Of a stretch of 64,000 nt of DNA, positions 1 to 8,141 are shown piece after piece. This DNA is from JBBECE01 sp964574935 (GTDB taxonomy: Bacteria; Pseudomonadota; Alphaproteobacteria; Rhizobiales; Devosiaceae). The position numbers and the translations under genes were made by a program. The first letter of the stretch is position 1. Each line of letters opens with the position of its first letter. Location of the stretch: contig CAZNOZ010000013.1 of assembly GCA_964574935.1 (NCBI GenBank), positions 1 through 64,000 on the forward strand, read 5' to 3'. The notes under the pieces are model-generated. The model was not told where the DNA came from and ran no database searches. It saw nothing but the letters and a program-made list of their open reading frames with translations.

Positions 1-971
1 AGCATGCCGATGATGACGACGCCGAAGACCACCTGACGGAAGGTGTCGGCGGGCATCTCGAGCCCCAGCGGCACGAAGAAGCGCTGCGGCTGGATGACCG
101 AGAGCATCGACTGCAGGATGGTGATCAGGATCACGCCGGCGACGGTGCCGATATAGCGGCCCCTGCCGCCCAGGATGTTGGTGCCGCCGAGCACCACCGC
201 GGCGATCGTCGGCAGCAGATAGGGGTCGCCCATCGCCTGGTAGGAACGGTTCGCCCAGCCGGCCAGCAGCACCCCGGTGGCAGCCGCGCAAGCGCCGGAG
301 ATGATGAAGCACACGACGATAACGCGGCGCGTGTCGACCCCCGACAGGAACACCGCCCGCTCCTTGTTGCCGATGGCGTAGATCTCGCGGCCCAGGGTGG
401 TGCGGGTGAGCATGAATATGGTCACCGCGCCCAGGATGATCCAGATCAGCAGCGGATTGGGAACGCCGGGGACCAGATGGCCGACGGTAAGTTCCCGCAT
501 CAGGCCGGTGGCGCGGTCCTGGGGCGCGAAGCCGCCGGTGTGCCAGACCATCAGGCCTTGCGCCACCGCGTTCATGCCGAGAGTGAAGATCATCGAGGGC
601 GCCCTCAGATAGGCCACCCCCAGGCCGTTGATGACGCCGACCCCGGCCCCGCACAGGATCCCGAACGGGATCGCCAGCGCCACCCCGAGCTCAGGGCCGA
701 GGAAGCCCGTGGCGCCGGTGGCCATCATGCCGCCAATGCCGATCGTCCACGGGATCGACAGATCGATGTGGCCGAGAAGAATGACCAGCATCACGCCGGT
801 GGCGACGACGCCGAGGAACGAGGCGATCTGAAGCTGCTGGACGAGATAGACCGGCGACAGGAACGCCGGCTCGAAGAGGGCCCCGAGCAGCAGCAGCACG
901 ACGATGCAGCCGAACGCAACCAGGGTGGGCCTGTCGATGTGCCGTGCCGCCGTTGCTGCAAGAGATGCCAT
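1..971 (-). CDS. CUT2-family sugar ABC transporter permease, partial
   Basis: This is an inner-membrane permease of a ribose/xylose-type (CUT2) sugar importer. From the ATG at 971 the translation begins MASLAATAARHIDR and continues as a series of long hydrophobic segments. The family loop reads GHIDLSIPW near residue 67, where most members have a GG(I/L)DLSVG-type motif, so it is slightly divergent. A later AAVVLGGTNILGG motif is also typical of the family. The 3' end is lost at the left edge of the window. It starts 6 bases after the stop of the other permease gene, so it is the last visible gene of a four-gene operon. Two different permeases suggest a heterodimeric membrane channel. The substrate cannot be told from sequence. 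Confidence 0.88.
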   Translation of the reverse strand, partial: MASLAATAARHIDRPTLVAFGCIVVLLLLGALFEPAFLSPVYLVQQLQIASFLGVVATGVMLVILLGHIDLSIPWTIGIGGMMATGATGFLGPELGVALAIPFGILCGAGVGVINGLGVAYLRAPSMIFTLGMNAVAQGLMVWHTGGFAPQDRATGLMRELTVGHLVPGVPNPLLIWIILGAVTIFMLTRTTLGREIYAIGNKERAVFLSGVDTRRVIVVCFIISGACAAATGVLLAGWANRSYQAMGDPYLLPTIAAVVLGGTNILGGRGRYIGTVAGVILITILQSMLSVIQPQRFFVPLGLEMPADTFRQVVFGVVIIGM

Positions 972-977
972 CGGAGC

Positions 978-1988
978 CTACCGGAACAGATCGAGCTTGT
1001 TCTTGATGCGCAGCACGCGCAGCGAACCGATGCTCACCGCCACCAGCAGCACCATGCCGACGAACAGCGGCTGCAACACGGGGTTGATGTCGAACACGAT
1101 CAGGAGGTCGCCCACCGTGCGCATCACATAGGCGCCGAAGATCGAGCCGATGGCGGTGCCGACGCCGCCGAACAGCGAGGTGCCGCCGATCACCACCGCG
1201 CCGATCGAATTGAGCGTGTAGTCGTTGGCGATCGCCGCCTTGGCGGCCCCCGAATAGGTGATGGCGGTCAACAAAAGCCCCGAAATCGAGGCGAGCAGGC
1301 CGGAAAGCGCGTAGGCGAGCAGCTTGGCGCGGGCGATCGGCACCCCGGACATGTAGGCTGCCTGCTCGGATGAGCCGATGGCGTAGGCGGCGCGGCCCAG
1401 AATCGAGCGCCGATAGGGAATCCAGATGAAGAACACGACCGCCAGCAACAACAAGACGGAGTGCGGCACGGCGAAGGTCGAGCGGGTCATGTAGTCGGCG
1501 AAATCGAAATTCACCGAGCCGCCGGGCTGCGGGCGCAGCGCCAGGGCGATCCCGAAATAGACCGCGCCCATGGCCAGGGTGACGATGATCGGCTGCAGGC
1601 GGCCGTAGACGACGATCACCCCGTTGATCGCCCCGCACACCAGCCCCACCAGCAACACGCCGATCACCCCCAGGGTGGTCATCAGCGGATCGCCGTTGAC
1701 GATGTTGGAGGCAAGGCAGTTGGTCAGCACGAGCACCGCGCCGACCGACAGGTCGAGCCCGCCGGTGAGCACGGGCAGCGTCTGCGCCATGGCCACGAGC
1801 GCCAGCAGGGCGCCCTTGTTGGCGGCGGTGTTGATGATGTTCGGGGTCAGGCCCACGGACTGCTTCCAGCCATAGACCCCGAACATGATCACGAAGATCG
1901 CGACCGCGATCAGCGTGCCGCGCTGGGCCGCGGAAAGGCGAAGCCGGTTGCGGCGGACGGCGGGTTCGGCGGCAGTTTCGACGCTCAT
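978..1988 (-). CDS. CUT2-family sugar ABC transporter permease
   Basis: A 336-residue membrane permease, full length for the family, with about nine or ten hydrophobic segments after a short basic cytoplasmic N-terminus (MSVETAAEPAVRRNRLRL). It carries the typical motifs GGLDLSVGAVLV near residue 80 and VVIGGTSLFGGVG in the second half. Its ATG overlaps the ATPase stop by four bases (ATGA), which indicates translational coupling. With the neighbouring permease it should form the transmembrane channel for a monosaccharide or similar polar substrate. Confidence 0.92.
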   Translation of the reverse strand: MSVETAAEPAVRRNRLRLSAAQRGTLIAVAIFVIMFGVYGWKQSVGLTPNIINTAANKGALLALVAMAQTLPVLTGGLDLSVGAVLVLTNCLASNIVNGDPLMTTLGVIGVLLVGLVCGAINGVIVVYGRLQPIIVTLAMGAVYFGIALALRPQPGGSVNFDFADYMTRSTFAVPHSVLLLLAVVFFIWIPYRRSILGRAAYAIGSSEQAAYMSGVPIARAKLLAYALSGLLASISGLLLTAITYSGAAKAAIANDYTLNSIGAVVIGGTSLFGGVGTAIGSIFGAYVMRTVGDLLIVFDINPVLQPLFVGMVLLVAVSIGSLRVLRIKNKLDLFR

Positions 1989-3562
1989 GACGCCTCGGCC
2001 GCGCGGCCCGCCCGCGTCCCGTTCTGGCCCGCTGCCGGTTTGGCCGTCGCGGCCGGCAGATTGAGCGCCGCGGACACCAGATTGGTCTCGTTGAGCTCCT
2101 CGCCATGCAGGGTGCGCACGACCGCTCCCCCGTACATCACCAGCACCCGGTCGCAGCAGCCGATCAGCTCGTCATAGTCGGTGGAGTAGAACAGGATCGC
2201 CGCCCCGTCGCCGGACAGACGCCGCAGCAGCTGGTAGATTTCCTGCTTGGTGCCGACGTCGATGCCGCGGGTGGGGTCGTTGAGCAGGATGATGCGCGGC
2301 TTGGTCATCAGCCACTTGCCGATCACCACCTTCTGCTGATTGCCGCCGGAAAGCGACCCGACCGGGCCGTCGATGCCGTCGGAACGGATTTTCAACAGAT
2401 CGACCACCTCGCCGATGGCGACCTCCTCGGCCTCGGTGTCGATGATGCCGAAGCGGCTGACCCGATCGACGGCCGCGAAGGTCAGATTCTCGCGCACCGT
2501 CATCGGCAGCATCAGCCCCTCGTTCTTGCGGTCCTCGGGGATGAGCGCCATGCCGACTTCGGGCGATTTGGCGCGCTGCGGATTGGTGAGCCGGACCGGC
2601 TCGCCGTCGACCTCGACGGTGCCGGTGACCCCGACGAGGGTGCCGAACAGGGCGAGCAGCAACTGGCTCTGCCCCTGCCCGTCGAGACCGCCAAGCCCGA
2701 CCACCTCGCCGGGACGGATCTCGAGGCTGATTTCGTTGAGCAGGTTCTGCCAGCCGAGATCGGCGACCTTGAGGATCGGCTTGCCCTCGGGCTTGGTCTC
2801 GGACAGGGGCGGGAAAACGGATTCGTATTCGCGCCCGATCATCATCTCGACGATGGCGTTGTCGGATTTGGTGCCGGTGGGAAAGGTCGCGACGTTGTGG
2901 CCGTTGCGATACACGGTGCAATCGTCGGCGAGCTGGGAGATCTCGTGCATGCGGTGCGAGATGTAGACGATCGCCATGCCCTCGTCGCGCAGCTGGCGCA
3001 GCATCGTGAAGACCTTCTCGACGTCGGCCGCGGTCAGCGCCGAAGTGGCCTCGTCGAGAATGAGGATCTTCGGATCGCGCGCCAGGGCCTTGGCGATCTC
3101 GACCATCTGCCGGCGCGACAGTGACAGTTCGCCGATCGGCGTATTGGGATCGATATTCTCGCCGCCCACCCGGGCCAGCGCCGCTTCCGCCATTCGGCGT
3201 TGGGCGCCGTGATCGATGAGTCCGTAGCGGCGCGGCGGGTGCGTGATGCCGATATTGTCGGCAACCGAAAGGTCGGGGAGCAGTGAGAGCTCCTGGAAGA
3301 CGCAGGCGATGCCGGCGTCGTTGGCGGCGGTCGGATTGGCGAAGGTGACCGGCTCGCCGTCGAGCAGGATGATGCCGGCATCGGGTTGCACCACGCCGGC
3401 CAGAACCTTGATGAGGGTCGATTTGCCGGCGCCGTTTTCGCCGAGCAGGGCGTGGATTTTGCCCCGGTCGCACTCGAATTGGACGTCCTCGATGGCCCGG
3501 ACGCCACCATAGTGCTTGGAGATGCCCTGCGCTTGCAGGAGCGGCACGGGGCCCGGGTTCAT
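1985..3562 (-). CDS. CUT2-family sugar ABC transporter ATP-binding protein
   Basis: A 525-residue ATPase with two fused nucleotide-binding domains, as in RbsA/XylG proteins. The first domain has Walker A GENGAGKST near residue 38 and Walker B ILILDEATSAL. Its signature region reads LSLSRRQMVEIAKAL, a CUT2-type variant of LSGGQ. The second domain has a degenerate P-loop (GLDGQGQSQ) and a normal signature LSGGNQQK with DPTRGIDVG after it. One good and one degenerate ATP site is usual for this family. The ATG at 3562 (MNPGPVPLLQAQGISKHYGG) was preferred to upstream starts because homologues begin just before the QGISKxYGG strand. It lies downstream of an attenuator-like hairpin. Confidence 0.93.
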   Translation of the reverse strand: MNPGPVPLLQAQGISKHYGGVRAIEDVQFECDRGKIHALLGENGAGKSTLIKVLAGVVQPDAGIILLDGEPVTFANPTAANDAGIACVFQELSLLPDLSVADNIGITHPPRRYGLIDHGAQRRMAEAALARVGGENIDPNTPIGELSLSRRQMVEIAKALARDPKILILDEATSALTAADVEKVFTMLRQLRDEGMAIVYISHRMHEISQLADDCTVYRNGHNVATFPTGTKSDNAIVEMMIGREYESVFPPLSETKPEGKPILKVADLGWQNLLNEISLEIRPGEVVGLGGLDGQGQSQLLLALFGTLVGVTGTVEVDGEPVRLTNPQRAKSPEVGMALIPEDRKNEGLMLPMTVRENLTFAAVDRVSRFGIIDTEAEEVAIGEVVDLLKIRSDGIDGPVGSLSGGNQQKVVIGKWLMTKPRIILLNDPTRGIDVGTKQEIYQLLRRLSGDGAAILFYSTDYDELIGCCDRVLVMYGGAVVRTLHGEELNETNLVSAALNLPAATAKPAAGQNGTRAGRAAEAS

Positions 3563-3578
3563 CGCAGTCGCTTCCCGC

Positions 3579-3622
3579 AAAAAAAAGGGGTGGGGTGCCG
3601 CCGAATGAGCCCGGCGGCACCC
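3579..3622 (-). terminator. Intrinsic terminator/attenuator inside the sugar ABC operon
   Basis: On the minus strand a perfect 10-bp inverted repeat (arms 3613-3622 and 3593-3602, 10-base loop) is followed six bases later by a run of eight T (3579-3586). It lies between the binding-protein gene and the ATPase gene. Such a site would let most transcripts stop after the binding protein, giving excess binding protein over membrane components, a common arrangement in binding-protein operons. Confidence 0.75.
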
Positions 3623-3638
3623 GCTTTGGCCAGTGGGC

Positions 3639-4784
3639 CTAGTTGTTTTCGCCCGTCTGAGAAGCAAGCTCCTCGGAGGTGAACCCGATGTTGCAGTCCG
3701 GGAAGTTGTTGCCCGCAAAGAAGGCGCCCGGCAGCTCGGGGAAGACGTCGACGCCTTCCTTGAACGGCGAGAAGGCAATCGAGGTCGGCAGCGCGATCTG
3801 CTGCGGGATGACCTCGCCCTCGAGCGCCGCGATGGCGGTCTTGATCGTCACCGAGGACTGCGCCGGGCCGGTACCGGCGGACTGGCAGGTCAGGCCTTCG
3901 TCGTTGCAAATCTGACGGAAGGCGTTCTCTGTCTCGCCGGCGATCGGAATCGCCGGATGCCCGCTGTCGAGCAGCGCCGTGGTGGCGCCCTGCGAGCCGC
4001 CCTGGACATACATGCCGTCGAAGGCGCCGCCGGCCGCGATGGCGTCGGCGGTGACCTTCTGCGCATCGCCCGGGGCCCAGTTGCCGACCACGTCGACCAC
4101 GGTGACGGTGCGCCCGGAGGCGTCCAGCACTTCATGGAAGCCCGTGTTGCGGGCGATGTCGACCGGCTGGCCGGAAGGGCCGCGTACGTGCAGGAAGGTG
4201 GCCGGATCGGCCGTGGAGTTGTCGAGCAGGAACTGGGCGGCGGCACGGCCGAGCCCGGTCTGATCGACGTTGATGGCGATCTGGTTCGGATCGTCGATCA
4301 CGTTGTCGAACGACAGGACGACCGTGTTCGCGTCATTGGCCTTGCGCACCACCGACCCGAAGGCGGCGGTGTTGTTGGCGTTGACGATGATGGCGTCGAA
4401 GCCCTGATCGATGAAGTTGTTGGCGGCGGCGATCTGGGCGGCGATGTCCTCGCCCACCGAGATAACCTTGAATTCCGCCAGGTCGGCGGCGACGCTGGGT
4501 TGCGCGGCATAGGCCTTGGCGACCGCGATCATCTGCACCCGCCAGTCATTGGCGATGAAGCCGTTGACGAGCGCGATCTTGTAGGGGGCCGAGTGGGCGC
4601 CCCACTGGAAATAGGTGCCGTTCTCGTCCACCGGCACGAAGCACGCCGGATCGGAGGTGGGACCGCTGACGGTGTTGGGACCGGCGACGGCGCTGCCGCC
4701 CATCGCCAGCGACAGCGCGAGCGCGGCTGTCGCACCGGCGGCAAGCGGCGCCATATGCCGGACAAATCTGGGTAGTTGATGCAT
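3639..4784 (-). CDS. Sugar ABC transporter substrate-binding protein
   Basis: A 381-residue periplasmic binding protein of the Peripla_BP_4 (RbsB-like) type. The N-terminus has a basic region, a hydrophobic core and a likely signal peptidase site after GGSAVAG (about residue 35). The mature part shows typical elements: KIALVNGFIANDWR, the NxA..FDAIIVNANNTAAF strand-turn, VLSFDNVI, and HVRGPSGQPVDIARNTGF. A strong ribosome site (GGAGGAA) precedes the ATG. It is first in the operon and followed by the attenuator. It has several Cys, including PACFV, QICNDEGLTCQ and PDCNIGF, which could form disulfides in the periplasm. The ligand is not predictable from this. Confidence 0.92.
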   Translation of the reverse strand: MHQLPRFVRHMAPLAAGATAALALSLAMGGSAVAGPNTVSGPTSDPACFVPVDENGTYFQWGAHSAPYKIALVNGFIANDWRVQMIAVAKAYAAQPSVAADLAEFKVISVGEDIAAQIAAANNFIDQGFDAIIVNANNTAAFGSVVRKANDANTVVLSFDNVIDDPNQIAINVDQTGLGRAAAQFLLDNSTADPATFLHVRGPSGQPVDIARNTGFHEVLDASGRTVTVVDVVGNWAPGDAQKVTADAIAAGGAFDGMYVQGGSQGATTALLDSGHPAIPIAGETENAFRQICNDEGLTCQSAGTGPAQSSVTIKTAIAALEGEVIPQQIALPTSIAFSPFKEGVDVFPELPGAFFAGNNFPDCNIGFTSEELASQTGENN

Positions 4785-4803
4785 AACTTTCTTCCTCCCT
4801 CGG

Positions 4804-4846
4804 GGTATTGGCCGCGACGGACGTCGCGTGCGGTTTGGATAATACC
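4804..4846. promoter_or_regulatory. Nested palindromes upstream of the sugar-binding-protein gene
   Basis: An inverted repeat CGCGACG-GA-CGTCGCG (4813-4828, 7-bp arms) sits inside a second one (GGTATT at 4804-4809, AATACC at 4841-4846). Both are immediately upstream of the operon's first start codon (4784). A palindrome with this position and size fits an operator for a LacI- or ROK-type sugar repressor, but no such regulator gene is visible and the assignment is inference. Confidence 0.35.
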
Positions 4847-4911
4847 GCCGAACCCGTGGTTTTCCAGCGGTTTTTGCCGGTTCGGTTACGCCCCCAACGG
4901 ACCGGGGGGGT

Positions 4912-5493
4912 TCAGCGGCGCGCCAGGCCGGCGGCAGCCGGAACCAGCAGGGCGGCGATCGTCACCTTGAACAGGTCGCCGAGCACGAATGGCATCACCC
5001 CGGCGGTCCAGGCGGTGGCCGGCCCGAACAGGGACGTAAGCCACGCGAACCCGACCAGGAAGATCAGGGCGTCGCCGGCGAGCATCGCCAGGAATAGGGT
5101 CTGCGGGCTGCGGCCGGCGCCGCGCTCGACAAGCCAGCCGATCAGGGCGGCGGCGGCGGCAAAGCCGACCAGAAATCCACCGGTGGGGCCGACCAGGTAG
5201 GCGAGCCCCCCGCCGCCGGCGAACACCGGCAGGCCGATGGCCCCCTCGAAAAGATACAGCAGCACCGTCGCAAGCCCCAGCCGCCAGCCATAGACGGCGC
5301 CGATCAGCAGCACCGCCAGGGTCTGCAAGGTCACCGGTACCGGCCCGATGGGCACCGCGGCGCGGGCCGACAGCCACAGGATCGCGGTGCCGGCGAGCGC
5401 CAGCAGCAACAGGACGATCCAGCGGGTGGCGCCCGTTCGCGGAATGGCCGGATCGATCAGCGGCCGGTGAGATGTGGCAACGTCCGACGCCAT
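4912..5493 (-). CDS. bioY: BioY family biotin transporter substrate-binding component
   Basis: A 193-residue membrane protein of the BioY family, the S-component that binds biotin in ECF-type uptake. About six hydrophobic segments are seen, with the family-type stretches PIGPVPVTLQTLAVLLIGAVYG (quoted in part), GLPVFAGGGGL and VGPTGGFLVGF. The start chosen (ATG 5493, MASDVATSHRPL) gives a normal length. No bioM or bioN (ATPase and T-component) is adjacent, so this is a solitary BioY, which may work alone or share an energising module encoded elsewhere. No BioR-like TTATAGATAA box was seen upstream. It is divergent from the metallohydrolase gene. Confidence 0.92.
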   Translation of the reverse strand: MASDVATSHRPLIDPAIPRTGATRWIVLLLLALAGTAILWLSARAAVPIGPVPVTLQTLAVLLIGAVYGWRLGLATVLLYLFEGAIGLPVFAGGGGLAYLVGPTGGFLVGFAAAAALIGWLVERGAGRSPQTLFLAMLAGDALIFLVGFAWLTSLFGPATAWTAGVMPFVLGDLFKVTIAALLVPAAAGLARR

Positions 5494-5569
5494 TTTGTAC
5501 GCTCCCCCGCAGCGAAATGGTCGCGCCGTTCTAATGCGGAGGCGACGGTCAGGCAAGTGCGGTGCGCGA

Positions 5570-6490
5570 ATGGCCGATCCCGGTGAGTTGAGCTTCGATA
5601 CGACGTTCGCCGCCGAGCCAGGGACGCCGGTCGAGGTCGGACCCGGCATCGTGCGGCTGACCGCCCCCAATGCCGGGCCGCTGACCTTCACCGGCACCAA
5701 CACCTATCTGATCGGCGAGACGCGGATCGCGATCGTCGATCCGGGGCCGAAATCGGAGGCGCATCTGGAGGCGCTCACCGAGGCAATCGGCGGGCGCAAG
5801 GTCGAGGCGATCGTCCTCACCCATACCCATCTCGACCATGCCGGCCTCGGCCGCATCGTCCAGAACCGGGTCGACGCGCCGCTCCTGTTCGAGGGCGCCT
5901 ACCGCCCGATGCGGGCCCCGGGACGGTTCGAATTCGACCCCTTGCGGCGGACGCATCTCACGATGGACCCCGATTTCGTGGTTCAGGACGGTGACACGGT
6001 GCGCCTGGACGGCACGGCATTGAAGGTGGTCACCACTCCCGGCCACTGCGCCAACCATATCTGTCTCGCCGTCGCCGGCAGCGAATTCCTGATCACCGGC
6101 GACCATGTGATGGGCTGGTCGACATCCGTGATCGCCGACCCGGACGGGGCGCTGGGGGAGTATCTGAGTTCGCTCGAGCGTCTGCAGACGCTCAGCCAGA
6201 CGCGGTATCTGCCCGGCCATGGGGGCGAGATCGCCGACGGCAAGGGCTATGCGGGGGCGCTCAAGGCGCACCGGAAGGCCCGCAGCGCCCAGATCGCCGA
6301 GGCTGTCGCGGGCGGGGCGCGAAATGTCGGGACGATCGCAACCAGGCTCTATCCCGACCTCAAGCGGCCGGCGCGCTGGGCGGCGCGTCTGACGGTCAGG
6401 GCGCATCTTTTCCACCTCGCCGCACAGGGTGCGGTCAGGCGCGAAAGGCCGGGCTGGATGGGGATCGGGGAGCGCTGGGGGCCGAGCTGA
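5570..6490 (+). CDS. MBL-fold metallohydrolase (LACTB2/glyoxalase II-like)
   Basis: A 306-residue metallo-beta-lactamase-fold hydrolase. The metal motif HTHLDHAG lies near residue 88, followed by PGHCANH, GDHVMGWSTSVI and LPGHGGEI, so all expected zinc ligands appear present. A C-terminal region (about 250-306) looks like the winged-helix tail of LACTB2-type proteins. The start ATG at 5570 (MADPGELSFD) was chosen because it begins just before conserved sequence; an ATG at 5534 is a possible longer start. The substrate is unknown; family members cleave thioesters, RNA or phosphoesters. Confidence 0.88.
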   Translation: MADPGELSFDTTFAAEPGTPVEVGPGIVRLTAPNAGPLTFTGTNTYLIGETRIAIVDPGPKSEAHLEALTEAIGGRKVEAIVLTHTHLDHAGLGRIVQNRVDAPLLFEGAYRPMRAPGRFEFDPLRRTHLTMDPDFVVQDGDTVRLDGTALKVVTTPGHCANHICLAVAGSEFLITGDHVMGWSTSVIADPDGALGEYLSSLERLQTLSQTRYLPGHGGEIADGKGYAGALKAHRKARSAQIAEAVAGGARNVGTIATRLYPDLKRPARWAARLTVRAHLFHLAAQGAVRRERPGWMGIGERWGPS

Positions 6491-6580
6491 CGGCACAACG
6501 GGTTTGCGCCGGCGTGCCGTCCGCGCTAGATGGCTGCCGGGATTTCGAGGCGGCGTCGCCGCGAGCAGAGAGGCATCTCA

Positions 6581-6772
6581 ATGGAACGCATCAAGATCAC
6601 ACAACAGACCGGGGTTGGAATCCTCTGGTTCATCGGCTGGCTGTTCACGATCGGGTTTCTGGGCCTGGGATTCTGGAAGGGGGTCCTGGCGATCATCATC
6701 TGGCCCTACTACATCGGCGCCCATCTGGCGCCGCTGGCGGCCGGCATCGGCGCGGTCACCGGCGCCGCCTAG
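6581..6772 (+). CDS. Small hypothetical membrane protein
   Basis: A 63-residue protein with two closely spaced hydrophobic segments (about residues 11-32 and 34-60) and a short polar N-terminus, MERIKITQQTG. The second segment contains the aromatic turn IIIWPYYIGAHLAPLA. A ribosome site GAGAGG lies 8 bases before the ATG at 6581, which supports this start over the one at 6530. It stands alone between the metallohydrolase and the aminopeptidase. The function is not recognised. Confidence 0.65.
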   Translation: MERIKITQQTGVGILWFIGWLFTIGFLGLGFWKGVLAIIIWPYYIGAHLAPLAAGIGAVTGAA

Positions 6773-6857
6773 GCCCGCTTCGCGGCGAACGCGGCGGACG
6801 CAATTCAACCCGGCGGCGGGCCGAGGCCCGCCGCGCCCGCACCAAGGAGACAAAGAC

Positions 6858-8114
6858 ATGGATGCCGCCCCCGGCAGCCTCAATCCCGCAATCGACCCGG
6901 CCGGCCTCGACAAGCTGGCGGAGGTCGCCGTCACGGTGGGGCTGGCCGTCCGCCCCGGCCAGGACGTGGTCCTGACCGGCCCGGTCGAGGCGCTGCCGCT
7001 CATCCGGCGCATCGTCACCCGCGCCTATGACGCGGGGGCGCGGCTGGTCACCCCGCTGATCTCCGACGAGGCGCTGGCGCTGATCCGCTACCAGCATGCC
7101 CCGGAGGAGAGCTTCGATCACGAGGCCGCCTGGCTGTTCGAGGCGATGGGCAAGGCCTATCGCGAGGGCGCGGCGCGCATGGCGATCTACGCCGAGGACC
7201 CGATGCTGCTCTCCGATCAGGACCCCGACAAGGTCAGCCGCGCCAACCGGGCCCGCTCGGTGGCGGCACGGCCGGCGATGGAGCCGATCGTCGATTTCCT
7301 CATCAACTGGTCGATCTGCTCATATCCGAGCCTGAGCTGGGCGAAACGGCTGTTTCCGGATCTGGACGAGACCGAAGCGGTCGGCAAGCTGGCGAACGCG
7401 ATTTTCGCCGCCTCGCGGGCCGACGGCGATGAGCCGGTGGCCGACTGGAAGGCCCATACCGCCGATCTCGCCGGGCGCCGCGACTGGCTGAACCAGCTTC
7501 GTTTCGCGGCGTTGCGATACACCGCGCCGGGCACCGAGCTGACGATTGGCTTGGCGGACGGTCACGAGTGGCAGGGCGGCGCGGCGACGGCGCAGAACGG
7601 GATCAATTGCGTGTGCAACATCCCCACCGAAGAGGTGTTCACCACCCCGCACGCCCTGCAGGTCGACGGCCATGTGCGCTCGACCAAGCCGCTGAGCTAT
7701 CAGGGCTCGCTGGTCGAGGACATCGAAGTGCGCTTCGAGGCCGGGCGCATCGTCGAGGCGAAGGCGAGCCGCGGCGAGGCGGTTTTCAACAAGGTGCTCG
7801 ATACCGACGAGGGCGCGCGGCGGCTCGGCGAGGTGGCGCTGGTGCCGCACTCCTCGCCGATCTCGCAGTCGGGGCTCTTGTTCTTCAACACCCTGTTCGA
7901 CGAGAACGCCTCTTCCCACATCGCGCTGGGCCAGTGTTACCGCAAGGCACTCGTGAACGGCGCCAAGCTCTCCGACGACGAGGTCGCCCAAAGCGGCGGC
8001 AACAAGTCGCTGATCCATATCGACTGGATGATCGGGTCGGGCGAAATGGACATCGACGGGCTCGACAAAGCCGGCAACGCCACGCCGGTGATGCGCGGGG
8101 GCGAGTGGGCCTGA
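6858..8114 (+). CDS. Aminopeptidase, M29 family
   Basis: A 418-residue cytoplasmic metallo-aminopeptidase of the M29 (AmpS/PepS) family. Two cocatalytic metals are expected. Candidate ligands are the Glu in LGEVALVPHSSP, the His in ENASSHIALG and the His-x-Asp in SLIHIDWMIG, matching the pattern of the family. The length is typical. An AAGGAG ribosome site at 6844-6849 fixes the ATG at 6858. The gene is monocistronic, converging on the acyltransferase 27 bases after its stop. Confidence 0.93.
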   Translation: MDAAPGSLNPAIDPAGLDKLAEVAVTVGLAVRPGQDVVLTGPVEALPLIRRIVTRAYDAGARLVTPLISDEALALIRYQHAPEESFDHEAAWLFEAMGKAYREGAARMAIYAEDPMLLSDQDPDKVSRANRARSVAARPAMEPIVDFLINWSICSYPSLSWAKRLFPDLDETEAVGKLANAIFAASRADGDEPVADWKAHTADLAGRRDWLNQLRFAALRYTAPGTELTIGLADGHEWQGGAATAQNGINCVCNIPTEEVFTTPHALQVDGHVRSTKPLSYQGSLVEDIEVRFEAGRIVEAKASRGEAVFNKVLDTDEGARRLGEVALVPHSSPISQSGLLFFNTLFDENASSHIALGQCYRKALVNGAKLSDDEVAQSGGNKSLIHIDWMIGSGEMDIDGLDKAGNATPVMRGGEWA

Positions 8115-8141
8115 GGCGCCCTCCCCCAGAGCCCGAACCGC

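Noticed and set aside
691..2106. Alternative long minus-strand frame overlapping the permease genes
   Set aside because: Its product is Arg-rich low-complexity sequence, while the overlapping permease frame has full family motifs and coupled start/stop signals.
477..3778. Long plus-strand open frames opposite the sugar ABC operon
   Set aside because: They are Arg/Gly/His-rich antisense shadows, common in high-G+C DNA, with no recognisable domains; the minus-strand genes have clear motifs.
5494..5569. BioR operator upstream of bioY
   Set aside because: No TTATAGATAA-like palindrome is present between bioY and the divergent hydrolase gene.
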